Of a DNA stretch of 18,873 nucleotides, positions 13,119 to 18,873 are shown piece after piece. Source of the stretch: an uncultured Oscillospiraceae bacterium (GTDB taxonomy: Bacteria; Bacillota; Clostridia; Oscillospirales; Oscillospiraceae); the NCBI GenBank assembly GCA_934589835.1, contig CAKTOK010000029.1:1-18873 (forward strand), written 5' to 3'. The position numbers and the translations under genes were made by a program. The stretch's first letter is position 1. Every line of letters begins with the position of its first letter. Under the pieces are notes generated by a model. That model saw only the letters and a program-made list of their open reading frames with translations, did not search any database and had not been told where the DNA came from.

Positions 13119-15173
13119 ATGGCCGAGCTCAACACCGACATCCGGTATATCAAAGGCATCGGCGAGACGCGGGCCAAGGCCCTGCAGAAGCTGGGCGTGG
13201 CCACGCTGGGGGACCTGCTGTCCTATTTTCCCCGCCGGTGGGAGGACCGGACGCTGACGCGGCCCATTCGGGAGCTGCCCGTGGGCGAATACGCCTGCGT
13301 CCGCGCCATGCTGGCCGGCGACCCCACCGCCAGCCGTATCGCCGGCGGACGCACGCTGGTGAAGGTCCGCGCCGTGGATGACAGCGGCGCGCTGGACGTG
13401 GCCTTTTTTAATCAGGAGTACCGGAAAACCAGCCTCCACAAGGGGGAGACATACATCTTCTATGGCAAGGTGGAGGGCGACCTGCTGCGCCGCCGCATGA
13501 CCAACCCGCTGCTGGAGCCGGAGGGCCGCCAGCTGCTGACGGGCCGGATCATGCCGGTCTATCCCCTGACCGCCGGCGTTACCCAGACCATGCTGGCCAA
13601 GGCCATGCGGCAGGGGCTGGACGCCTGCGAGGGTCTGCTGCCGGACGTGCTGCCGGACGACGTGCGGCAGGCGCACCATCTGTGCTACACCGGCTACGCC
13701 TATGAGAACATCCATTTTCCCTCCTCGCCGGAGGCGCTGGACATCGCCCGCCGCCGTCTGGTGTTCGAGGAGCTTTTCCTGCTGTCCTGCGGCTTGCAGC
13801 TGCTGCGGTCCCGCCGCGGCACGGAGCGCGGCCCCGCCTGTGAAAACGTGGCCTTGACGCCCTTCTACGACGCCCTGCCCTTCGCGCTGACAAATGCCCA
13901 GCGCCGCGCCGTGGAACAGGCTGTGACCGACATGACCTCCGGACGGTCCATGAACCGCCTCTGTCAGGGCGACGTGGGCAGCGGCAAGACCATGGTGGCC
14001 GCCGCCTGCGTGTGGTTCGCCGCCCAGAGCGGGTGGCAGTCGGCCCTGATGGCCCCCACGGAGATCCTGGCCCGCCAGCACTATGAGAATCTGGCGCCGC
14101 TGTTCGCCCGCTTCGGGCTGCGCTGCGCCCTGCTCACCGGCTCCACCCGCGCCAAGGAGCGTCGGGAGATTCTGGCCGGTTTGTCCGACGGCAGCATCGA
14201 CCTGTGCATCGGCACCCATGCCCTGCTGACGGAGGACGTACAGTACGCCCGTCTGGGGCTGGTCATCACCGACGAGCAGCACCGCTTCGGCGTGGATCAG
14301 CGGGCGGCCCTGTCCAAAAAGGCCGCGTCCCCCCATATACTGGTGCTGTCCGCCACGCCCATCCCCCGCACGCTGGCTCTCATCATCTACGGCGATCTGG
14401 ACGTGTCGGTGATCGACGAGCTGCCCCCGGGCCGCCAGAGGGTGGACACCTTTGCCGTCAACGAGTCCTACCGCCAGCGGCTGAACGGGTTCATCCGCAG
14501 GCAGGTGGCGCAGGGGCATCAGGTGTTTATCGTGTGCCCGCTGATAGCGGAGGACGACCAGCTCCCCGACGAGCGCAAGGCTGTCGCCGCCTACGCCGAC
14601 AAGCTGCGGCGGGAGGTGTTCCCCGACCTGCGTATCGCCGTACTGCACGGGCGGATGAAGGCGCGGGAGAAGGAGGCGGTCATGGCCGCCTTTGCCGCCG
14701 GCGAAAGCGATATTCTGGTGTCCACCACCGTGGTGGAGGTGGGCGTGGACGTGCCTAACGCCAGTCTGATGGTGGTGGAGAACGCCGAGCGCTTCGGCCT
14801 CAGCCAGCTCCACCAGCTGCGGGGCCGCGTGGGCCGCGGCAGCGCCAAGAGCTGGTGCATCCTGCTGTCCGACAGCGAAAATGAGGACACCCGCCGCCGG
14901 CTCAGGGTGCTGACGGAAACCAACGACGGCTTCAAAATATCCGAGGAGGATCTGAAGCTCCGAGGCCCCGGGGATTTCTTCGGCCAGCGGCAGCACGGCC
15001 TGCCCACGCTGAAGGCGGCGGACCTCAGCTGCGATATGCGGCTGCTGGACGAGGCTCAGACGGCGGCCTGTGCCCTGCTGGCGCAGGATCCCACGCTGGC
15101 CGATCCCGCCCATGGCGCGCTGCGCCGCCGCATCGACCGCCTGTTTGCGGTGAATGAGGGCGGTCTGAACTGA
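13119..15173 (+). CDS. recG: ATP-dependent DNA helicase RecG
   Basis: RecG is a monomeric superfamily 2 helicase that reverses stalled forks and moves branched DNA such as Holliday junctions. The 684-residue protein has the normal length: an N-terminal helix-hairpin region (IKGIGETRAKALQKLGV), an OB-fold wedge domain (~50-150), helicase motif I GDVGSGKT (284-291), motif II DEQH (385-388), motif III SATPIPRT, and motifs V/VI (VVEVGVDVPNASLMVVENAERFGLSQLHQ region, then LRGRVGRG), then the RecG-specific LRGPGDFFGQRQHG near the end. It has no clear ribosome site of its own and starts 3 nt after the folA stop, so it probably depends on translational coupling. No plus-strand terminator with a U run was seen after it. 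Confidence 0.97.
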   Translation: MAELNTDIRYIKGIGETRAKALQKLGVATLGDLLSYFPRRWEDRTLTRPIRELPVGEYACVRAMLAGDPTASRIAGGRTLVKVRAVDDSGALDVAFFNQEYRKTSLHKGETYIFYGKVEGDLLRRRMTNPLLEPEGRQLLTGRIMPVYPLTAGVTQTMLAKAMRQGLDACEGLLPDVLPDDVRQAHHLCYTGYAYENIHFPSSPEALDIARRRLVFEELFLLSCGLQLLRSRRGTERGPACENVALTPFYDALPFALTNAQRRAVEQAVTDMTSGRSMNRLCQGDVGSGKTMVAAACVWFAAQSGWQSALMAPTEILARQHYENLAPLFARFGLRCALLTGSTRAKERREILAGLSDGSIDLCIGTHALLTEDVQYARLGLVITDEQHRFGVDQRAALSKKAASPHILVLSATPIPRTLALIIYGDLDVSVIDELPPGRQRVDTFAVNESYRQRLNGFIRRQVAQGHQVFIVCPLIAEDDQLPDERKAVAAYADKLRREVFPDLRIAVLHGRMKAREKEAVMAAFAAGESDILVSTTVVEVGVDVPNASLMVVENAERFGLSQLHQLRGRVGRGSAKSWCILLSDSENEDTRRRLRVLTETNDGFKISEEDLKLRGPGDFFGQRQHGLPTLKAADLSCDMRLLDEAQTAACALLAQDPTLADPAHGALRRRIDRLFAVNEGGLN

Positions 15174-15180
15174 AAAATAC

Positions 15181-15299
15181 GCGGAAAAAACGGACGGAAC
15201 GCCTTGCGGCGTTCCGTCCGTAAACAGTCGGGCAAAAGGGGGGTGCCCGACAGGGGGAAGAGCGATATGAGAAGCGCAGTGCGCTTTGCCTATGCTCCT
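15181..15299 (-). ncRNA. Candidate small regulatory RNA (~118 nt), antisense-oriented between recG and uvrC
   Basis: A near-consensus promoter drives the minus strand and a strong terminator stops it about 118 nt later, with no start codon placed after its AAGGAG and no reading frame of note. The RNA should fold into three modules. First, 15294-15299 pairs with 15258-15263 (one G-U) around a 6-bp hairpin (15272-15277 with 15281-15286). Second, a perfect 8-bp hairpin (15227-15234 with 15244-15251) has a 9-nt loop with six C residues in the RNA. Third comes the terminator. A single-stranded CCCCC (15253-15257) links the first two. C-rich loops and linkers that pair with ribosome sites are common in Gram-positive small RNAs. 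It lacks the SRP RNA, tmRNA and RNase P signatures. Confidence 0.7.
15185..15220 (-). terminator. Terminator of the small RNA candidate
   Basis: A perfect 13-bp stem (15191-15203 with 15208-15220), 4-nt loop, followed on the minus strand by six U residues (15185-15190). In the plus direction the stem is followed by TAAAC, without a U run, so it works for the minus strand. Confidence 0.92.
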
Positions 15300-15304
15300 T
15301 GCAT

Positions 15305-15333
15305 ATTGTAACGCTGTGTTTTGCTGTTGTCAA
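15305..15333 (-). promoter_or_regulatory. Strong sigma-A promoter of the small RNA candidate
   Basis: On the minus strand consensus TTGACA (15328-15333), 17 nt, TACAAT (15305-15310), one mismatch in twelve. No protein gene follows it on that strand. Confidence 0.88.
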
Positions 15334-15379
15334 CGCTTTTCACCCACACGTTCCCAACTTTTTACAGCTGCAGAGACGC

Positions 15380-15408
15380 TTGTCTGCGCCGCCGCGCCGT
15401 GCTATACT
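15380..15408 (+). promoter_or_regulatory. Promoter of uvrC (extended -10)
   Basis: TTGTCT (15380-15385), 17 nt, TATACT (15403-15408) preceded by TGC. It diverges from the small RNA promoter. Confidence 0.75.
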
Positions 15409-15446
15409 GGCAGGGAAAGCATCTGTCGCCGAGAGGAGGAATCGCC

Positions 15447-17273
15447 ATGACAAAGGAGGAGCTGCGGGCCAAGGCCAACGACCTGCCGCTGCTGCCGGGC
15501 GTCTATCTGATGATGGACCGGACGGGGCAGGTCATCTATGTGGGCAAGGCCAAAAAGCTGAAAAATCGGGTGAGCCAGTACTTTCAGGACACTGCCTCTC
15601 ACAACGACAAGACCCGCCGCATGGTGGCGCAGGTGGATCGGTTCGACACCATCATCGTCCGGTCGGAGTTCGAGGCCCTCATACTGGAAAACTCCCTCAT
15701 CAAGCGGCATATGCCGCGCTACAACATTCTGCTGAAGGACGACAAGGGCTATCCCTTCGTGCGGCTGGACGAGAAGGCCGCCTATCCCCGCTTCACGCTG
15801 GTAACACGGCCCGCCGACGACGGCGCCCGCTACTTCGGCCCCTTCGGAGGGCGCAGCGAGACGCGGCAGGCCATCGACGCGGTGTGCGCCGCATTGCGCC
15901 TGCCCACCTGCTCCCGCCGGTTCCCGCAGGACATCGGCAAGGAGCGGCCCTGTCTGAACCACCATATCGGCCGGTGCGACGGCTTCTGCCGCCCCGATGG
16001 GCCGGACGGGGACGAGTACCGCCGCCGCATCGCTCAGGCGGTGCGGCTGTTCGAGGGACGGCTGCGGCAGGTGACGGCGGAGCTGACCGCCCAGATGAGC
16101 GAGGCCGCCGAGGCGCTGGACTTCGAGCGCGCCGCCGCCCTGCGGGACCGCGTCCGCGCTCTGTCGGTGCTGTCCAAGAACCAGAAGGTCATTGCCGGTA
16201 TCTGCGCCGACACCGACGTGTGGGGCGTATATACCGGCCCTGCCCGCGCCGGCTGCGCCGTGCTGCACATCGAGGGCGGCGACCTGCTGGGCCGCCGCGT
16301 GGAGGTGCTGCCAGCCGCCGAGGACGATGCGGCGCTGCTGGGAGCCGTGGTGACCCAGTACTATCTGGATCGTGAGCTGCTGCCCCGGGAGATCCTGCTG
16401 CCGCTGGCGGTGGAGGATATGGAGACGCTGTCGGCCCTGCTGACGGAGCGCTGCGGCCACGCCGTCGCCCTCCGCGTACCCCAGCGGGGTCAGAGGCGGG
16501 AGCTGCTGGACATCGCCTGCCGCAACGCACGGGAGGAGGTGGAGCGCGTCACCTCCGACGCCGAGCGCGTGGCCGGTACGCTCCGGCTCCTGCAGGAGCT
16601 GGCGGGCCTTTCGGCGCTGCCCCGCCGCATGGAGAGCTACGACATCTCCCACACCGGCGGCGCCGATCAGGTGGCCAGCATGGTGGTGTTCGCGGACGGT
16701 CGGCCCCTGAAGCGGGATTACCGCCGCTTTCAGGTGCGGACCACCGCCGGCCCCGACGATTACGGCGCCATGGCGGAGGTGCTGGAGCGCCGCCTCCGCC
16801 GGTATCTGGAGGGGGACGAGAAATTCGCGCCCCTGCCGGACCTGCTGCTCATCGACGGCGGCGCACAGCACGCCCATGTGGCCGAGGAGGTGCTGGCAGG
16901 GCTGGGGCTGTCCGTGCCCGTGCTGGGCATGGTGAAGGACGACCGGCACCGCACCCGCGCGCTGGTCACGGCCCGCGGACAGGAGATCGGCATTCGGCAG
17001 TTCCCCGCCCTGTTCGCCCTCATCGGCCGCGTACAGGAGGAGGTTCACCGCTTCGCCCTCGCCTATCACCACCAAAAGCACGCCAAAAGCGCCTGCCGCT
17101 CCCAGCTGGACGGCATCGCCGGCGTAGGAGAAGCCCGCAAAAAGCGGCTGCTCCAGCGATTCGGCACGGTGAAGGCCGTTCGCGCGGCGGCGCTCCCCCA
17201 GCTGGAGGAGGTGCTGCCCAAGCCCGCCGCCCGCGCCGTCTATACACATTTTCACAAGGAGGCTGACGCATGA
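15447..17273 (+). CDS. uvrC: Excinuclease ABC subunit C
   Basis: UvrC makes both cuts around a lesion during nucleotide excision repair with UvrA and UvrB. The 608-residue protein has all expected parts. The N-terminal GIY-YIG nuclease covers ~14-92 (PGVY at 17-20, YVG at 31-33, R41, E76). A UVR domain lies at ~211-241 (EALDFERAAALRDRVRAL), contacting UvrB. The RNase H-like second nuclease includes D399 (YDISHTGG), D470 (LLIDGGAQ) and GMVKDDRHRTRAL. A C-terminal helix-hairpin-helix covers ~555-608 (LDGIAGVGEARKKRLLQRFG). GAGGAGG lies 6 nt before the ATG; the open frame upstream contains the promoter and is not coding. The stop overlaps the next gene's ATG. Confidence 0.97.
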   Translation: MTKEELRAKANDLPLLPGVYLMMDRTGQVIYVGKAKKLKNRVSQYFQDTASHNDKTRRMVAQVDRFDTIIVRSEFEALILENSLIKRHMPRYNILLKDDKGYPFVRLDEKAAYPRFTLVTRPADDGARYFGPFGGRSETRQAIDAVCAALRLPTCSRRFPQDIGKERPCLNHHIGRCDGFCRPDGPDGDEYRRRIAQAVRLFEGRLRQVTAELTAQMSEAAEALDFERAAALRDRVRALSVLSKNQKVIAGICADTDVWGVYTGPARAGCAVLHIEGGDLLGRRVEVLPAAEDDAALLGAVVTQYYLDRELLPREILLPLAVEDMETLSALLTERCGHAVALRVPQRGQRRELLDIACRNAREEVERVTSDAERVAGTLRLLQELAGLSALPRRMESYDISHTGGADQVASMVVFADGRPLKRDYRRFQVRTTAGPDDYGAMAEVLERRLRRYLEGDEKFAPLPDLLLIDGGAQHAHVAEEVLAGLGLSVPVLGMVKDDRHRTRALVTARGQEIGIRQFPALFALIGRVQEEVHRFALAYHHQKHAKSACRSQLDGIAGVGEARKKRLLQRFGTVKAVRAAALPQLEEVLPKPAARAVYTHFHKEADA

Positions 17274-18232
17274 GATATTACGCCACACTGGGGCCGTCCT
17301 GCTGCGAGACGGAGGTGCTTGCCGCCCTGCTGCGGCGGGGCGTTACCGGCTTCCGGCTCAATCTGTCCCACACGCCGCTGGCCGCGCGGCGGAGCTGGAT
17401 CGACGCGCTGCACTGCGCGGAGCGGGACAGCGGGCGCGCCGCCCAGCTGATGATCGATCTGCGGGGGCCGGAGGTGCGTATCGGCGCGCTGGATGCGCCG
17501 ATGACGCTGACGGAGGGGGAGACGGTCACGCTGGGCCGCCAGATCCCCGTGGCGCAGGACGTGCTGGAGGCGCTGACGCCGGAGATGACCGTGCTGCTGG
17601 ACGATGGGGCCATGGCCCTCACCGTGATGCAGGGCGACCGGTGCCGCGTGGCGCGGGGCGGCGTGCTCACCAGCCGCAAGAGCCTGACGCTGGTGGGAGC
17701 AGAGCTGCACCGGAGCGCCCTGTGTCAGGCGGATCTGGACGATCTGGCGCAGGCTGCCTCACTGGGCGTCGGCGCCGTGATGCAGCCCTTCGTCCGCGGC
17801 GGAGACGACCTGCGGGCCGTCCGCGCCGCCATGGCGCGCTGCGGCCTAAGAGAGGCGGAGCTGTTTGCCAAGGTGGAAAACCGGCAGGGCATGGATACCC
17901 TGCCCCAGTGGCTGGAGCTGTGCGACGTGGTGACCATCGCCCGGGGCGATCTGGGCAGCAGCCTGACGCTGACGCAGCTGCCCGCCGCTCAGAAGCACAT
18001 CGCCGCCGTGTGCCGCCGCAGCGGGAAGCCGTTTCTGGTGGTGACCCAGCTGCTGCACAGCATGATCGACCACCCCACCCCTACCCGCGCGGAGGTGCTG
18101 GACATCTACAACGCCGTGCTGGACGGGGCGGACTGCCTGATGCTCACCGGCGAGACGGCGCAGGGCCGCTATCCGCAGGAGGCGGCGGACTGGCTGATCC
18201 GTGTGGCGCAGGAGGCGGAGAAGGCCCGCTGA
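17270..18232 (+). CDS. Short pyruvate-kinase-like protein lacking the C-terminal domain
   Basis: The 320-residue product is clearly related to pyruvate kinase, which makes pyruvate and ATP from phosphoenolpyruvate and ADP, but bacterial enzymes have about 470-590 residues. Conserved sites remain: ATLGPS (5-10), RLNLSH with R29, N31 and S33, DLRGPEVR (63-70, Arg for the usual Lys), DDG (111-113), AKVEN with K201 and E203, ARGDLG with D227, VTQLL with T259, PTRAEVLD and LTGETAQG. A shortened B domain spans ~70-140. The chain ends where the barrel ends, so the C domain that mediates assembly and allosteric control is missing. No frameshift was seen. ATG overlaps the uvrC stop (ATGA) with AAGGAGG 6 nt upstream. 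It may be a minor kinase or have another role. Confidence 0.85.
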   Translation: MRYYATLGPSCCETEVLAALLRRGVTGFRLNLSHTPLAARRSWIDALHCAERDSGRAAQLMIDLRGPEVRIGALDAPMTLTEGETVTLGRQIPVAQDVLEALTPEMTVLLDDGAMALTVMQGDRCRVARGGVLTSRKSLTLVGAELHRSALCQADLDDLAQAASLGVGAVMQPFVRGGDDLRAVRAAMARCGLREAELFAKVENRQGMDTLPQWLELCDVVTIARGDLGSSLTLTQLPAAQKHIAAVCRRSGKPFLVVTQLLHSMIDHPTPTRAEVLDIYNAVLDGADCLMLTGETAQGRYPQEAADWLIRVAQEAEKAR

Positions 18233-18246
18233 CAGGAGGATAGACG

Positions 18247-18279
18247 AAGACCGCACCGGCTTTTGGCCGGTGCGGTCTT
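18247..18279. terminator. Bidirectional terminator after the pyruvate-kinase-like gene
   Basis: A perfect 14-bp stem (18247-18260 with 18266-18279), loop TTTTG, with AAGA/TCTTT at the base. It closes uvrC and its partner and the convergent repeat protein gene. Confidence 0.87.
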
Positions 18280-18303
18280 TCCGTATTTTCCGCTGCGCGG
18301 GCG

Positions 18304-18873
18304 TTATCTGACGCCGCGGCGCTTCCTTCCGCAGCAGACGGCAACCGTCGCCGCGGCGCTGCCGGTCAGCAGCACCAGCCAGAGGGCCACGCCGCCGTCG
18401 CCGGTGGCGGCGGACGCTGCGGGTGCGGCGAATGCGGCGCCGCCCAAACGGGGCAGAACCGTCTCCCCGCGGGTGATGGGCAGGGTGGCCGCCGCGTCGC
18501 CGAAGTACCGGTCACAGCCGCTGCAGCGCCAGTGCTCGATGCGCCCGTCGCGGTCACGGGTGGCCGCGCGGCCGGTCACATGGCGCAGGGCGCTGTGGTG
18601 ATCGGGGTCCAGCGCGCCGTAGGAGCGGCCGCAGTAGGTGCAGACCGCCTGCGCCGTGCAGGTAGCCGTGCCGCCGGTGTGGTTGCTGGTGGTCTTATCG
18701 CAGTAGTCGCAGATGTGATCCTTATCGGCGTCCGCGTGATTGCTGATGGTCTTATCGCAGTAGTCGCAGATGTGATCCTTGTTGGTGTCCGCGTGGTTGC
18801 TGATGGTCTTATCGCAGTAGTCGCAGATGTGATCCTTGTTGGTGTCCGCGTGGTTGCTGATGGTCTTATCGCA
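18304..18873 (-). CDS. Cys/His-repeat surface-type protein, C-terminal part (runs off right edge)
   Basis: 189 C-terminal residues are visible; the N-terminus lies beyond the window. The first ~65 residues are at least three copies of a 19-residue unit of the form CDYCDKTISNHADTNKDHI, giving a C-x2-C-x6-H-x6-H pattern in each, a likely small zinc-binding module. Two more CxxC pairs follow (CTYC; CSGC with DRYFG). The end reads ATGDGG, a ~20-residue hydrophobic helix, then Cys-Cys-Gly and a basic tail RKRRGVR. This resembles a sortase sorting signal with a degraded LPxTG motif, or a plain C-terminal membrane anchor. An extracellular protein is therefore likely. The function is unknown; similar repeats occur in large clostridial surface proteins. 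Confidence 0.88.
   Translation of the reverse strand, partial: CDKTISNHADTNKDHICDYCDKTISNHADTNKDHICDYCDKTISNHADADKDHICDYCDKTTSNHTGGTATCTAQAVCTYCGRSYGALDPDHHSALRHVTGRAATRDRDGRIEHWRCSGCDRYFGDAAATLPITRGETVLPRLGGAAFAAPAASAATGDGGVALWLVLLTGSAAATVAVCCGRKRRGVR
18694..18873 (-). repeat. 57-bp tandem repeats coding 19-residue Cys/His units
   Basis: Copies begin at 18694, 18751, 18808 and 18865, exactly 57 bp apart, and continue past the window edge. The inner copies are almost identical at the DNA level, including third codon positions, which suggests recent duplication or gene conversion. Units differ mainly at the HADADKD/HADTNKD position. Confidence 0.92.

Noticed and set aside
11685..15113. A 1142-codon open frame on the minus strand opposite thyA, folA and recG
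   Set aside because: It lies fully antisense to three genes with clear catalytic motifs. Its translation is low-complexity (His, Gln, Gly, Leu rich) and typical of high-GC mirror frames.
15181..15220. Terminator for recG
   Set aside because: The hairpin is followed by TAAAC in the plus direction; its U run is only on the minus strand.
15181..15299. SRP RNA, 6S RNA or tmRNA at the small RNA locus
   Set aside because: The conserved SRP apical motif with its GGAA tetraloop is absent. The length and three-hairpin fold do not fit the long 6S rod, and there is no tRNA-like end or tag frame.
15321..15446. An N-terminal extension of uvrC in frame
   Set aside because: It spans the uvrC and small RNA promoters, and homologues start at the MTKEEL methionine.
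15402..17288. A 628-codon minus-strand frame opposite uvrC
   Set aside because: It is antisense to uvrC, which has all expected motifs; there is no ribosome site or promoter for it.
18694..18873. CRISPR array
   Set aside because: The 57-bp units are contiguous, coding and lack unique spacers.

Overview
The window is a dense, high-GC, mostly housekeeping stretch of chromosome. It looks like a low-oxygen, spore-forming Firmicute of the class Clostridia, most likely the Oscillospiraceae/Ruminococcaceae group (Flavonifractor/Oscillibacter-like). Reasons: SpmA/SpmB spore maturation proteins, an AbrB/SpoVT regulator, a bacterial ferredoxin, Bacillota-type gene neighbours (YwiB-like next to argS, YabB-like next to rsmI), strong GGAGG ribosome sites, and Clostridia-type protein variants. 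The species assignment is inference.

Layout, left to right. (1) Minus strand: the 5' part of rpsO with its own promoter and a structured ~100-nt leader, then a zinc-ribbon/Ig-like membrane protein gene ending in a strong terminator. (2) Plus strand: udk and a YdcF-like envelope protein, then a lone highly biased 2[4Fe-4S] ferredoxin with its own promoter and terminator, then a TrmN6/YabB-like tRNA methylase with rsmI. (3) A minus-strand AbrB-type regulator with a Cys4 tail, convergent with rsmI. (4) spmA-spmB on plus, preceded by a possible sigma-E promoter. (5) Minus operon murI - DUF1934 (YwiB-like) - argS. (6) Plus: a conserved-looking gene of unknown function, divergent from murI, with a 9-bp inverted repeat over its promoter. 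(7) Minus: an FAD-dependent dehydrogenase with a cysteine cluster. (8) Plus: thyA-folA-recG operon (dTMP synthesis, folate recycling, fork repair). (9) A minus-strand promoter-to-terminator unit of about 118 nt between recG and uvrC that encodes no protein: a strong small RNA candidate. (10) Plus: uvrC overlapping a short pyruvate-kinase-like gene. (11) Minus, running off the right edge: a surface-type protein built of 19-residue Cys/His repeats.

Nearly every convergent junction is closed by one near-perfect hairpin usable in both directions (near 405, 4864, 6504, 10137 and 18247), and divergent pairs sit over back-to-back sigma-A promoters. Genes group functionally: translation (rpsO, rsmI, tRNA methylase, argS), nucleotide metabolism and DNA repair (udk, thyA, folA, recG, uvrC), and envelope/sporulation (murI, spmAB, YdcF-like). 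No mobile element, CRISPR array, tRNA or rRNA gene was seen. The least explained items are the small RNA at 15181-15299, the trimmed pyruvate-kinase-like protein, the Cys/His repeat protein and the operator-like repeat at 9625-9665.
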